DNA of 64,000 bases from positions 1 to 64,000 of the forward strand of contig CALXTR010000007.1 of the NCBI GenBank assembly GCA_944391475.1, in the 5' to 3' direction. Below the pieces are notes generated by a model. That model ran no database searches. It was not told the origin of the DNA and saw only the letters and a program-made list of their open reading frames with translations. The stretch is from an uncultured Alphaproteobacteria bacterium (lineage in GTDB: Bacteria > Pseudomonadota > Alphaproteobacteria > RF32 > CAG-239). This document shows positions 1 through 7,792 of this stretch, one piece after another. Each line of letters begins with the position of its first letter. Within the stretch, counting starts at the first letter, position 1. A program made the position numbers and the translations under genes.

Positions 1-69
1 TGTGCATAAAATGATTTCGATATTAAATGCTCGCCTGCGTGATTTTTATGCTTGACTTCTAATATCGTT

Positions 70-271
70 GCTTTTTTGTAAATGGCGAGCAGTCGAGGGC
101 GTACTCTGCGCTCCGCTTGAGTTGCACTGGCGCTCATGAGCTAACGCTCACCGGCGTACTCCCGTCCGCCTTTCGCTTGTAGTCGAACCCTCTTCTCCGA
201 GGGTTCAAATCCCAAAATAACATACATATACAAAAAAACCTCCACAAGGGAGGGCTTTTTTGTAAATGGCG
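70..271. repeat. 184-bp period duplication beside tRNA-Ser
   Basis: An 18-base direct repeat lies at 70-87 and 254-271, exactly 184 bases apart. It covers the last bases of the tRNA-Ser gene plus 13 flanking bases. The unit between the copies holds a perfect 8-bp hairpin (185-192 with 199-206) whose right arm runs into a T-arm-like sequence matching the neighbouring tRNA-Ser T arm but on the opposite strand. It also has short GC-rich direct and inverted repeats (for example GAGCG and CGCTC motifs at 130-160). No protein is credible here. Bases 1-69 show nothing recognisable. The same 184-base period occurs at the tRNA-Ala locus (6719-7118). Confidence 0.7.
232..253 (-). terminator. Terminator of tRNA-Ser
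   Basis: A 5-bp GC-rich stem (239-243 with 249-253) is followed on the minus strand by seven T residues (complement of 232-238), just downstream of the tRNA-Ser 3' end. A T-run on the plus side (256-261) could make it bidirectional. Confidence 0.7.
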
Positions 272-357
272 GATAGAGAGGGATTCGAACCCTCGGTACC
301 CTTTGGGGGTACACACGATTTCCAATCGTGCGCCTTCGACCACTCGGCCATCTATCC
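267..357 (-). tRNA. tRNA-Ser (anticodon GGA)
   Basis: On the minus strand the sequence folds as a class II tRNA. It has acceptor GGATAGA paired with TCTATCC, D arm GCCGAGTGGTCGAAGGC, anticodon loop TTGGAAA (anticodon GGA, reads UCC/UCU), a long variable arm with a CCC/GGG stem, T loop TTCGAAT, discriminator G and an encoded CCA. It is 91 bases long including CCA. It has its own promoter and terminator. Confidence 0.96.
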
Positions 358-370
358 AAGGTCTTCCAAG

Positions 371-399
371 CTTATAGCTTAAACAAATTCATTTTGCAA
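371..399 (-). promoter_or_regulatory. Promoter of tRNA-Ser
   Basis: Minus-strand -35 TTGCAA (394-399), 17-base spacer, -10 TATAAG (371-376). The predicted start is about 7 bases before the mature tRNA-Ser 5' end at 357. Confidence 0.65.
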
Positions 400-409
400 T
401 AGTTTTTTA

Positions 410-438
410 TTGAAATATTCGCAAGTTTTATTTATAAC
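410..438 (+). promoter_or_regulatory. Promoter of tRNA-Arg
   Basis: -35 TTGAAA (410-415), 17-base spacer, -10 TATAAC (433-438), with the tRNA starting 12 bases further on. It is divergent from the tRNA-Ser promoter. Confidence 0.65.
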
Positions 439-449
439 TGTGGCAGGTT

Positions 450-526
450 GTCAGCGTAGCTCACCAGGATAGAGCGACGGTTTCCTAAACCGTAGGTAGC
501 AGGTTCGAGTCCTGTCGCTGACGCCA
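450..526 (+). tRNA. tRNA-Arg (anticodon CCU)
   Basis: Full cloverleaf with acceptor GTCAGCG paired with CGCTGAC, anticodon stem ACGGT/ACCGT around loop TTCCTAA (anticodon CCT, reads AGG), T loop TTCGAGT, discriminator G and encoded CCA. It is 77 bases long. Confidence 0.95.
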
Positions 527-541
527 TTTTTTTATAAGAAA

Positions 542-567
542 ATACCTTCCGTTAATTAGGAAGGTAT
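542..567. terminator. Hairpin between tRNA-Arg and phosphatase
   Basis: A 9-bp inverted repeat (542-550 with 559-567) sits between the tRNA-Arg 3' end and the stop codon of the convergent phosphatase gene. T-rich sequence lies on both sides, so it probably ends both transcripts. Confidence 0.6.
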
Positions 568-580
568 TTAAGTTTTAAGC

Positions 581-1156
581 TCATACCAAGCGATATTGTC
601 CTTCATCTGAGCGTTGAATATGGATATATTCACCATTGCCAATTTTGGGTTTATCTACGCCCAAATAAGCAAGCAGCAATGCAATGCTTCCCCCATGAAT
701 AGAAATACCCACGCAATTATATTGCGCATTTTCTGCCAAAGCTTCAAATACCAAGAATATTCGGTCTAGGACTTCTTGCTGAGTTTCGCCGTTTTCAAAG
801 CCAATATCAAAATCCTGAGCATTGGGAACAATCCATCTCGCAAATACTTCAGGCCAATTTTGCTTAACTTCATCAAAGTTCAACCCTTCCGCCACTCCAT
901 AGTCGGCTTCTTGCAAACTACTTTGGGTCAAAAACGGAACTTGGCATTCTTCGGCCACAATTTTGCCGGTATGATAAGCCCGAACCAACGGACTGCTAAC
1001 CACTAACTGCAAGTTTTTGTCTTTTAAGCTTTTAGCTAAAGCACGTGCTTGCTCTACTCCGGTTGCGTTCAAATCAATATTAATTTGACAGCCCTGCCAG
1101 ATTCGTTTTTGGTTATTGTCGGTTTGCCCGTGTCTAAATACATAAAAATCCATCAT
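581..1156 (-). CDS. Histidine phosphatase family protein (copy 1)
   Basis: A 191-residue protein of the histidine phosphatase (phosphoglycerate mutase-like) superfamily. The catalytic RHGQT motif is at residues 8-12, with SSPLVRAYHTG near residue 55 (second phosphate-pocket arginine) and the late catalytic histidine in SIHGGS near residue 154. Family members remove phosphate from sugars, nucleotides or proteins, and the substrate here cannot be told. The length fits the single-domain GpmB/CobC type. The start could be either of the two first methionines, and no clear ribosome site is visible. A paralogue of the same layout lies at 2343-2942, with an HD phosphohydrolase between. Confidence 0.88.
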   Translation of the reverse strand: MMDFYVFRHGQTDNNQKRIWQGCQINIDLNATGVEQARALAKSLKDKNLQLVVSSPLVRAYHTGKIVAEECQVPFLTQSSLQEADYGVAEGLNFDEVKQNWPEVFARWIVPNAQDFDIGFENGETQQEVLDRIFLVFEALAENAQYNCVGISIHGGSIALLLAYLGVDKPKIGNGEYIHIQRSDEGQYRLV

Positions 1157-1250
1157 ATCAAATAATTTAATGTTAAAAACTAAAATTCTTCTTCAAGATA
1201 GAAGACAAAGTTTTTATAATCAAGCAAAATCGCCAATGTAAGGAAATAGT

Positions 1251-2282
1251 ATGTATTTAGACGATGAAATATACGGGAAGGTCGAAGTTAACGAACCGGT
1301 ATTGGTAGAAATTATCAATTCTTATGAGTTGCAACGTCTCAAAGAAATTTCCATGGCCGGATATTATCCCGGCTGTCCGGAGTTTAACAATCCCGAATAT
1401 AATCGCTATAATCATAGTATCGGAGTGTTGCTGCTACTGCGTCGCTATGGTGCTTCTCTTTCTGAACAAATTGCAGGACTAATCCACGATGTATCCCATT
1501 CTGCCTTCTCGCACACAATTGATTATATCAAAAAAGACCAAGAAGGTGAAAAAACGCATGATGGGCAAGACAAAGTGCACGAAAGCTTTGTTATGAACTC
1601 TGGGTTAAAAGAGATTCTTGAACGCCACGGCTATGATGTGGCTTTCATTTTAGATGATAAAAATTTTCCCTTAAAAGAAAATGACTTGCCCGATGTCTGT
1701 GCCGACCGTCTGGACTATTCTGTGCGTCAAGCTTATTATGATTATCATTACCTTTCCTTAGATGAGGTCAAACAAATTTGGGACGGTTTGGTGGTTCATA
1801 ATGGTTCGTTCGTGTTTAGCAATATCAAAGCCGCCGAGCTTTATACTTGGAGTTTTTATCGCCAAAATGAGCTTTGGTGGTCAGGGCTCCCCACAGCGAT
1901 TATGTTTTCAATTTCTGCGCAAATGTTTCGCCATGCCTTAAACCAAGGCTATGTGACTTTGTCTGATTTTTATCATCACGGCGATACTTGGGTGATAAAT
2001 AAGCTCAAAGAATATCTGCCACAAGATACCAAATTGGCTGAGTATTACCAGCTCTTGCAGCGTCCGGCTACAGATTTTTGTAATCATTCGGGCGAAGATG
2101 ATAACGAGGATACAATCTTTTGCAAAAGCCGAATTGTTAACCCTTATGTGTTGCAAGCTGACGGTAGTTTGCGTCGTTATGGTGAGTTAGATACCGACTA
2201 TGGAGCAAAAATTGCTAACTTGCCCAAGTTTAATCAATATAGTGTCCGTCTGAGAGATAATTTAGAAAAAATGGCCGGATAA
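1251..2282 (+). CDS. HD-domain phosphohydrolase
   Basis: A 343-residue cytoplasmic protein of the HD superfamily (COG1078-like). An early histidine lies in RYNHSIG (about residue 56), followed by the metal-binding HDVSHSAFSHT motif (about residues 79-89) and a later aspartate in CADRLDYS (about residue 154). Relatives include dNTP triphosphohydrolases and other nucleotide phosphohydrolases, but the substrate cannot be assigned from sequence. A ribosome site (AAGGA) stands just upstream of the ATG, and a strong terminator follows. It lies between two histidine phosphatase genes on the opposite strand. Confidence 0.85.
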   Translation: MYLDDEIYGKVEVNEPVLVEIINSYELQRLKEISMAGYYPGCPEFNNPEYNRYNHSIGVLLLLRRYGASLSEQIAGLIHDVSHSAFSHTIDYIKKDQEGEKTHDGQDKVHESFVMNSGLKEILERHGYDVAFILDDKNFPLKENDLPDVCADRLDYSVRQAYYDYHYLSLDEVKQIWDGLVVHNGSFVFSNIKAAELYTWSFYRQNELWWSGLPTAIMFSISAQMFRHALNQGYVTLSDFYHHGDTWVINKLKEYLPQDTKLAEYYQLLQRPATDFCNHSGEDDNEDTIFCKSRIVNPYVLQADGSLRRYGELDTDYGAKIANLPKFNQYSVRLRDNLEKMAG

Positions 2283-2301
2283 GGTCAGAGTTATAAAATA
2301 A

Positions 2302-2330
2302 ACACTATCTTTGCAGATAGTGTTTTTTTG
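2302..2330 (+). terminator. Terminator after HD phosphohydrolase
   Basis: A 9-bp perfect stem (2302-2310 with 2317-2325), loop TTTGCA, then a run of T residues on the plus strand. Confidence 0.85.
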
Positions 2331-2342
2331 ATTTGGTAAATG

Positions 2343-2942
2343 TTAGTGGGTTTTGTGTAGGGTGCCTATGACTTTATAGCCATTGTCTGCATCGCCTTCC
2401 ACCACAAAATAAGAACAATGCGGAATAATCGGGTGGTCAACACCAAGATTAGCCATAATCATGACCATCACTCCGCCATGAACCGAAATTCCGACTGTTT
2501 GGTAATTTTTCTCCCGCGAAATACGGTCAAATACACCAAAGACCCTATCAGCCATCTCCTGAATGCTTTCTCCTTCCGGAAAACGAGAGGCAAAGTTTTC
2601 TTTTTTGAAGATGTGCCAATTTTTAGCAATTTCTGGCCAGCGTTCTTCAGCTTCTCTGATGCTGAGTTTTTCTGCCAAACCACAGTTACCTTTGCGGAGT
2701 TCTAAAAGCGGATAAACAGGAATATTTCCTTGCACTTTCGCTACGACTTCTGCCGTATGCACTGCCCTAATAAGTGAGCTGGAATAAATGACATCAAGCT
2801 TAACATTGTGAGCTAAATCCTGAGCCAGAAAAGCTGCCTGATTAAACCCATTTTCATTTAGATCGACATCAGTTTGTTGTCCAACCCACAATTTTTTTGC
2901 GTTACTATCCGTCTGTCCATGACGGAAGACATAATACTTCAT
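2343..2942 (-). CDS. Histidine phosphatase family protein (copy 2)
   Basis: A 199-residue histidine phosphatase, clearly paralogous to the product of 581-1156. It begins with a near-identical strand carrying RHGQTDSN, has SSSLIRAVHTAE in the middle and the catalytic histidine in SVHGGV near residue 155. The shared motif SVHGG/SIHGG and equal layout suggest duplication followed by divergence. The substrate is unknown. It ends convergently with the HD gene across the terminator at 2302-2330. Confidence 0.87.
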   Translation of the reverse strand: MKYYVFRHGQTDSNAKKLWVGQQTDVDLNENGFNQAAFLAQDLAHNVKLDVIYSSSLIRAVHTAEVVAKVQGNIPVYPLLELRKGNCGLAEKLSIREAEERWPEIAKNWHIFKKENFASRFPEGESIQEMADRVFGVFDRISREKNYQTVGISVHGGVMVMIMANLGVDHPIIPHCSYFVVEGDADNGYKVIGTLHKTH

Positions 2943-3036
2943 ATCAAAAAAATTTTAAGATTAATAAATTTATTGAGCCTTATGCATACCACAAATTATG
3001 TGTGACGTCAGTGTTTTTGACTATAATTTTGTCAAT

Positions 3037-3603
3037 TTATTCCAAATCGAGAGCCTTAAGGGTACAATTAAACGGCTGGTCTTGTGGGCTGCAAGCATAA
3101 GCTCCGACCTTGATTATCGGGCTTTCGCTATGAAAAGTCACCAACCGGAGCTGAAAGAAATTCTGCCCGTCCACTGAGGCAAAAAATACATAATCTCCTT
3201 TAAGCCGACGCACGCGAAACCAGATATTGCCGTTAAGGCTTGGGATATTGTGTACTGCCCAATCCGAATTGCCCCGATGAGTAACCACGGTTCCGACTTG
3301 CGGATTGTTAGGCTCGGTGCTCATAAGCCCGACCTTAATCCAGTTACGCTCATCAAGCCTAAGCATTAAGCCGCATTGTCGGAAGTTGGAACAGTTTTCA
3401 AAAAACCATTGAGTAGTTAGCGTAAAGTTACCATCTCGCGGCGTGAAAAAGAAATGCCCGTTATCTTTTTTGATTTGATGTTGGACGCTTTGCCAAAAGT
3501 CAGTTTGCGGCTCAGTTACAATCGTCATACCTTCATCGCTATAAGTGATACGGCGCGGTTCATTGAGCCATTCAAAGTCTTTTAGTACGTCCAACAGCAT
3601 CAA
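3037..3603 (-). CDS. DUF1349-type concanavalin-like protein
   Basis: A 188-residue soluble protein resembling the DUF1349 family, a beta-sandwich with a concanavalin/glucanase-like fold. Supporting segments are [36 protein letters not shown] and SDWAVHNIP, which match the family's typical order. No signal peptide is present. The molecular role of the family is unclear (some are annotated as enolase-regulating without good support). Its ATG overlaps the stop of the upstream dnaJ-like gene (TGATG), so the two are probably translationally coupled. Confidence 0.75.
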   Translation of the reverse strand: MMLLDVLKDFEWLNEPRRITYSDEGMTIVTEPQTDFWQSVQHQIKKDNGHFFFTPRDGNFTLTTQWFFENCSNFRQCGLMLRLDERNWIKVGLMSTEPNNPQVGTVVTHRGNSDWAVHNIPSLNGNIWFRVRRLKGDYVFFASVDGQNFFQLRLVTFHSESPIIKVGAYACSPQDQPFNCTLKALDLE

Positions 3604-4535
3604 AAGTTCCTTATTGGTTCGTCTTTAATTGCAGACAGAGCTTTCTCTAAATCGGGATTAGCCGTTGTCGGCGTCACAATTTTCAAGGTCACGATTTCAT
3701 CGCCCTGACCTTTGGTGTTTTTGATACCTTTGCCTTTAAGACGCAATTTCTCTCCGCTGGAAGAATAAGGTGGAACCGTCACCATAACTTTGCCAGAGAT
3801 TGTTGGCACGGTAACTTTACCACCCAATACTGCTTCTTTAATGCTAATCGGAAGTTCCAGATGAATATCTAATCCGTCGGCTGAGAAATAGGGGTGTTTA
3901 TCAACATTAACCGTAATAAGCACATCACCATTCGGACCATTGTTAGGGCCGGGGTTGCCAAGCCCTTTAAGGCGCAAAGTCTGTCCATCAGTAGTTCCGG
4001 CCGGAATTTTCACATTAATAGATTTTCCTTGTATCATTACCGTTTTTTCGGTTCCAAGCGCGGCCGAAAGAAAATCCAACCTCATGGTGTAGGCTAAATC
4101 ATCGCCTTTGCGAGGACGACGCGAACTAGCTCCAAAACCACGCGCTCCACCTCCAAATTGGGAGAAAATATCCTCACCAAAAATGGAAGAAAAATCAAAA
4201 TTGGCACCCCCGCCTTGGAAACCTTCGGCTCCAAACGGATTACCGCCAGCCCCAAATGGGTTACCTCCATAAGCTCCGCCATGAAAACCGCCCGCACCAA
4301 ATCCGGTCGGTTTCCCTTCGGCATCAATTTCGTTATTATCATATTTCTGGCGTTTTTCTTTATTACCCAGAATATCATAAGCGCAAGAAACTTCTTTAAA
4401 CTTATCGGCAGCTTCTTTGTTGTCTTTGTTGACATCAGGGTGATATTTTCGCGCCAATTTCCGATAAGCAGATTTTATTTCTGCCTCGGTAGCATCTTTG
4501 GAAACTCCCAATACATGATATAAATTTTTATCCAT
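3600..4535 (-). CDS. DnaJ-domain co-chaperone, CbpA-like
   Basis: A 311-residue Hsp40 of the zinc-finger-less type. The N-terminal J domain (residues 4-68) has the HPD motif in YHPDVNKD. A Gly/Phe-rich linker follows (about 78-135), then the two C-terminal substrate-binding beta domains (about 140-300) with RLKGLGNPG and LKGKGIKN motifs. It lacks the four CxxCxGxG repeats of true DnaJ, so CbpA/DjlA-like stimulation of DnaK is the expected role. A ribosome site (TTAGGA) precedes the ATG. It is followed without gap by the DUF1349 gene. Confidence 0.9.
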   Translation of the reverse strand: MDKNLYHVLGVSKDATEAEIKSAYRKLARKYHPDVNKDNKEAADKFKEVSCAYDILGNKEKRQKYDNNEIDAEGKPTGFGAGGFHGGAYGGNPFGAGGNPFGAEGFQGGGANFDFSSIFGEDIFSQFGGGARGFGASSRRPRKGDDLAYTMRLDFLSAALGTEKTVMIQGKSINVKIPAGTTDGQTLRLKGLGNPGPNNGPNGDVLITVNVDKHPYFSADGLDIHLELPISIKEAVLGGKVTVPTISGKVMVTVPPYSSSGEKLRLKGKGIKNTKGQGDEIVTLKIVTPTTANPDLEKALSAIKDEPIRNF

Positions 4536-4607
4536 TTTTCCTAACTCTACCCAAACCTTTCTTTATAAAAATATATAGGAATTCCCAAACTACAATGCAA
4601 GATTTAG

Positions 4608-4949
4608 CTATTTGCTGCTACAATAAAACGAGGCTCTGCGGCGATTGTTTTTATAAAGATTAATTTTTTCAAGATAAGCGTTACGATTCCCATGGTCTTG
4701 GCAGTACATCGAAGCTAATAAAGAGATCTCATCTACTCTTACATCTTGATATTCGTACACAACGGTTGAAGGTGTTTTCTCAGCCACAATCACTTTGCCG
4801 ACAAATTTATTGAAGTCAATTTGCTTTCCCTCAGGTTGGGGTTCAATCGGTTGCATGGTTGGTTGAGTAGATTCGCAAGCCGATAAGCAAACAAGCGCCC
4901 AAAAAGTTAGGGCTAATATAGATTTGTTAGTTTTCCAACACTTTAACAT
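4608..4949 (-). CDS. Small lipoprotein of unknown function
   Basis: A 113-residue protein with a signal sequence ending in a lipobox (LSAC, cysteine about residue 25), so it is probably a periplasm-facing lipoprotein. The mature part has a Pro/Gln-rich linker, a strand-rich segment (FVGKVIVAE) and two further cysteines (MYCQDHG, FYCSSK) that could form a disulfide. No family recognised. Its start overlaps the end of the small ORF at 4927-5085, suggesting coupled translation. Confidence 0.65.
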   Translation of the reverse strand: MLKCWKTNKSILALTFWALVCLSACESTQPTMQPIEPQPEGKQIDFNKFVGKVIVAEKTPSTVVYEYQDVRVDEISLLASMYCQDHGNRNAYLEKINLYKNNRRRASFYCSSK

Positions 4950-5085
4950 TTTTAATCCTTTTGATTTTGGGTTGTTTGACTTCAGAGTTCACCACATTAA
5001 AGACGGATTTCCCTTTAATTTCGATAACCTTCTGGCGCAATTTTTGAATTTTGGTCATCATACGATCGATTTCAATTTTTTTCAT
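4927..5085 (-). CDS. Small basic ORF, 52 residues
   Basis: A short ORF reading MKKIEIDRMMTKIQK at its start, lysine-rich and without signal peptide or membrane segment. A good ribosome site (AGGTGAGG) lies about 9 bases before the ATG, and the ORF's end overlaps the first codons of the lipoprotein gene downstream by 23 bases. The ribosome site, the fully open frame and the tight overlap argue that it is translated, at least as a coupling leader. Function unknown. Confidence 0.5.
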   Translation of the reverse strand: MKKIEIDRMMTKIQKLRQKVIEIKGKSVFNVVNSEVKQPKIKRIKNVKVLEN

Positions 5086-5148
5086 TGCACAATCCTCACC
5101 TGATTAATGGCGGCATTATATCACTTTTCGGTTAAGCAAAGTTTAATC

Positions 5149-5454
5149 TCATTTGAGTTCATCATAGATATCTTTACCGGCTTGTTTCAAAATTTTGAGG
5201 ATGCGCTGATTTTTCGCATCTTTGTTGCGGGAGTTAGAAAGTTTTTGCACCATTTCATAAAGTTTCTTATTAAACTTTGGATCTTGGCGCAGTCGGTTGA
5301 CACTATCAAGCTCTTCGGCATCATTAATTTTGAAATCAGCCACAGCCTTGATGGTAGCAAGATAAGCCGCATCTTTATCCGCAGCAAATTGCGCATGTGA
5401 GCTGTTGATATTACATAATAAAATTGCCAATATGAAGATAGGTAAGCGCCACAT
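5149..5454 (-). CDS. Small exported protein, unknown
   Basis: A 101-residue protein with an N-terminal signal peptide (hydrophobic residues 4-14, likely cleavage after SSHA). The mature part is a charged, helical, periplasmic domain of about 80 residues rich in Lys and Asp, without cysteines. A ribosome site (GAGGAG) precedes the ATG. The promoter region is shared with the divergent ELM1-family gene. No family recognised. Confidence 0.6.
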   Translation of the reverse strand: MWRLPIFILAILLCNINSSHAQFAADKDAAYLATIKAVADFKINDAEELDSVNRLRQDPKFNKKLYEMVQKLSNSRNKDAKNQRILKILKQAGKDIYDELK

Positions 5455-5533
5455 GTTCTACTCCTCTTGTTTTGTTTTTATATTTGTGTATATTAAATGT
5501 AAATTTAGATTTTTTCTAGGGATAATCTGCAAG

Positions 5534-6514
5534 ATGGGAAAAAATGTTTGGATATTGATAGACAACCGAGCCGGAAGTAACAGCCAAGCCCGTGGTGTCG
5601 CTGAGGCTTTAGGTTGGTCGGTTGTTGAAAAAAATATATCATACAACAAGTGGTCTGATTTGCCCAATATCTTTTTGGGTGCAAGTTTAAGAGGAATTGA
5701 GCCGCGCAGCCGCGAGTTGTTAAAACCCCCATTCCCCGATGTGGTGATTGCTGCCAGTAGACGTTCGGCACCGGTTGCACGTTGGATAAAGAAAAAGACT
5801 TTTGGACAGGTTAAAATTGTGCAGATTATGCACCCTGGTAGTTGTGGTTTGGGTGATTTTGACCGTGTGTTTGTGCCAGACCACGATTCTGGTAAAAAAC
5901 ATAACCGCAATATATATTATATCACTGGCTGCGCTCATCGCATTACACCTCAAACCTTGGCCGAAGGGAAAGAAAAATGGGCCGCTGAGTTTGCGCATTT
6001 ACCCCGTCCGCTAACAGCGGTAATTGTAGGCGGAACTTATAAAGGCCATAAGTTCACCGATGAAAATGCCCGCACATTTGGAAGAGAAGTGAAGGCTTAT
6101 AAGGATAAAATCGGCGGCGGGGTATTGATTACCGATTCGCGCCGCACCGGCAATTCGGCGCAAGATGCCATCATGCGAGAACTAGATGGAGTTCCTCAGT
6201 ATAGTTATCTTTGGGATAAAGATATGGGGCAAAATCCGTATTTAGGTTTTTTAGCTTGTGCCGATGATATAATTGTGACCGGAGATTCGGTTAGCATGTG
6301 TTGCGAGGCTTGTGGTACTGGTAAGAAAGTGCAGATTTATAGTGGAAGAAATTGGCTTGATGGTAAACACCGGCGATTTTTACAAAACTTGTTTTCTCGT
6401 CAGTTAGCTTTTCCGTTAGGATCCGAAATTCCGAGAGGCATCAAATATCAGGCCTATAATCCGGCGCAAGAGATCGCCTCAGAAATAAAAAAACTTTTTC
6501 CTTCTGAAGATTAA
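5534..6514 (+). CDS. ELM1-family (DUF1022) protein
   Basis: A 326-residue protein of the family named after plant ELM1 (mitochondrial fission ELM1, DUF1022), widespread in alphaproteobacteria. It resembles glycosyltransferase-B-fold proteins, with RAGSNSQARGVAEALG near the start, IQIMHPG in the middle, the GGTYKGHKF loop, and VTGDSVSMCCEACGTGK near the C-terminus (the usual TxDSxSMxxEA motif). The frame is open to 5405, but I chose the ATG at 5534 because family members begin with the first beta strand (VWILIDNRAG) there. The bacterial function is not established; an envelope-sugar role is inferred only from the fold. Confidence 0.85.
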   Translation: MGKNVWILIDNRAGSNSQARGVAEALGWSVVEKNISYNKWSDLPNIFLGASLRGIEPRSRELLKPPFPDVVIAASRRSAPVARWIKKKTFGQVKIVQIMHPGSCGLGDFDRVFVPDHDSGKKHNRNIYYITGCAHRITPQTLAEGKEKWAAEFAHLPRPLTAVIVGGTYKGHKFTDENARTFGREVKAYKDKIGGGVLITDSRRTGNSAQDAIMRELDGVPQYSYLWDKDMGQNPYLGFLACADDIIVTGDSVSMCCEACGTGKKVQIYSGRNWLDGKHRRFLQNLFSRQLAFPLGSEIPRGIKYQAYNPAQEIASEIKKLFPSED

Positions 6515-6534
6515 ACAAAGCTATTAAAAACTTG

Positions 6535-6563
6535 TTGACAATGTGGAAGTGTTTTTTTATATT
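6535..6563 (+). promoter_or_regulatory. Promoter of tRNA-Ala (GGC)
   Basis: Consensus -35 TTGACA (6535-6540), 17-base spacer and -10 TATATT (6558-6563). The tRNA begins at 6576, giving a very short leader. Confidence 0.8.
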
Positions 6564-6575
6564 AGCTTTGCTTTT

Positions 6576-6651
<76 letters not shown>

Positions 6652-6662
6652 ATTTTTTATAG

Positions 6663-6684
6663 CCGTCCGGTTGGACGGTTTTTT
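6663..6684 (+). terminator. Terminator of tRNA-Ala (GGC)
   Basis: A 6-bp GC-rich stem (6663-6668 with 6673-6678), tetraloop GGTT, then six T residues. Confidence 0.9.
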
Positions 6685-6718
6685 ACTAATAATGGTCTGT
6701 AAGGGCACATTAGAGTAG

Positions 6719-7118
6719 ATAAGGTTTATGGGGCTGTAGCTCAGTTGGGATGGCTAAGCGAAAAGACCCCAGTGGGGTGTTTTCGTCTGTAACATCTTGG
6801 CTGCCTTAGCAAGCAAGGGAAGCGGTAGCGACTGCAGCGAGCTTAGGCACCCAAGGCGAATGGTTCGCATTCGCTCGACCAAATGAATTATTTTGAATGG
6901 ATATAAGGTTTATGGGGCTGTAGCTCAGTTGGGATGGCTAAGCGAAAAGACCCCAGTGGGGTGTTTTCGTCTGTAACATCTTGGCTGCCTTAGCAAGCAA
7001 GGGAAGCGGTAGCGACTGCAGCGAGCTTAGGCACCCAAGGCGAATGGTTCGCATTCGCTCGACCAAATGAATTATTTTGAACGGATATAAGGTTTATGGG
7101 GCTGTAGCTCAGTTGGGA
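6719..7118 (+). repeat. Tandem 184-bp units with tRNA-Ala 5' half
   Basis: Two complete 184-base units (6719-6902, 6903-7086) differ at a single base near their ends. The first 32 bases of a third (7087-7118) run into the intact tRNA-Ala at 7098. Each unit begins with the flank and first 21 bases of tRNA-Ala, then diverges inside the D loop into a structured stretch. That stretch has one hairpin with arms CGAAAA and TTTTCG plus CCCC/GGGG, and a second pairing CTTGG with CCAAG. Near its end each unit carries GCGAATGGTTCGCA, identical to the tRNA's D-stem/anticodon region, here continued as a perfect GCGAATG/CATTCGC hairpin. No tRNA 3' half is present, so the units cannot give a functional tRNA. 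No gene was seen in 6685-7097. Confidence 0.9.
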
Positions 7119-7173
7119 GAGCGAATGGTTCGCAATCATTAGGTCGGGAGTTCAATCCTCCTCAGCTCCACCA
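7098..7173 (+). tRNA. tRNA-Ala (anticodon CGC)
   Basis: Cloverleaf of 76 bases with acceptor GGGGCTG paired with CAGCTCC, D arm GCTCAGTTGGGAGAGC, anticodon loop TTCGCAA (anticodon CGC, reads GCG), T loop TTCAATC and encoded CCA. Its 5' half and upstream flank are duplicated twice upstream. TATAAG at 7086-7091 is a possible -10, with no good -35. Confidence 0.93.
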
Positions 7174-7180
7174 GATAAAA

Positions 7181-7208
7181 AGGACGCCGTCATATAGCGC
7201 CCTTTTTT
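7181..7208 (+). terminator. Terminator of tRNA-Ala (CGC)
   Basis: An imperfect 7-bp stem (7181-7187 with 7197-7203, one A-C mismatch) followed by a T-run. Confidence 0.6.
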
Positions 7209-7228
7209 ATTTGCTGAAAGGTGGTTAT

Positions 7229-7777
7229 TTATTGTAATTTGATATCTGGTAATTTCTCATAAGGCTCGTTGGGCTGAAAAAATTCTTTAGTTTTTAACCG
7301 CAGTAATTTTGCCATTAAGCTTATTGGGAAGGTTTCGCGCATGTGGTTCCATTTTGACACTGCTGCATTATATGATTTTCGTGTTTCTTGTAAATATTCC
7401 TCAATTTCTACTGCCAAATTACGCATATCGGTAAACTCGCGTTTTTCCAACAATTCAGGATGTTCGCTGCTTAAGGAAAAAATCATCTTAATATCATATA
7501 AAACGGTTTTTTCGGCTTTCCCTTTTTCATATGGAGTGCGTATATCCATGGCAATTTTTCTATTTTCCATGATTTTTTCAAACATTGCCTTTTTATCATC
7601 AAGGCTAAATTCCATAAGTTCGGCTAAAGCTTTGAGGAGTTTATATCGGCGTTCCAGTTGGAGGTTAAGATTTTTCCAAGCTTGATTGCAGGTAGACTCA
7701 GCATTCATAATTACGCTATAAAGATAAAAGCTATAAATCATAGCGCATACTAATGTGATTAATAACAAAATATACAT
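7229..7777 (-). CDS. lemA: LemA family membrane protein
   Basis: A 182-residue protein with one N-terminal membrane helix (about residues 2-22) and a long helical domain with the family pattern NAWKNLNLQLERRY / YNAAVSKWN near the end. LemA proteins are single-span inner-membrane proteins with an antiparallel helical bundle; their biochemical role is unsettled. I chose the ATG at 7777 (GGAG six bases upstream) over the TTG one codon earlier. It is 15 bases after the M20 peptidase gene and probably cotranscribed with it. Confidence 0.85.
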   Translation of the reverse strand: MYILLLITLVCAMIYSFYLYSVIMNAESTCNQAWKNLNLQLERRYKLLKALAELMEFSLDDKKAMFEKIMENRKIAMDIRTPYEKGKAEKTVLYDIKMIFSLSSEHPELLEKREFTDMRNLAVEIEEYLQETRKSYNAAVSKWNHMRETFPISLMAKLLRLKTKEFFQPNEPYEKLPDIKLQ

Positions 7778-7792
7778 CAACTTCTCCGCTTT

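Noticed and set aside
134-359. Two ORFs of about 70 residues on the minus strand
   Set aside because: They run through the tRNA-Ser gene and its repeat. Their products are translations of tRNA sequence.
5405-5533. N-terminal extension of the ELM1-family protein
   Set aside because: The 43 extra residues overlap the divergent gene and do not match the family; the ATG at 5534 begins the first conserved strand.
6719-7118. CRISPR-like array
   Set aside because: Units are 184 bases, contiguous, without unique spacers, and built from tRNA sequence; no cas genes.
6719-7118. tRNA genes split by an intron
   Set aside because: Each unit lacks the tRNA 3' half (T arm and acceptor), so splicing within a unit could not restore a tRNA.
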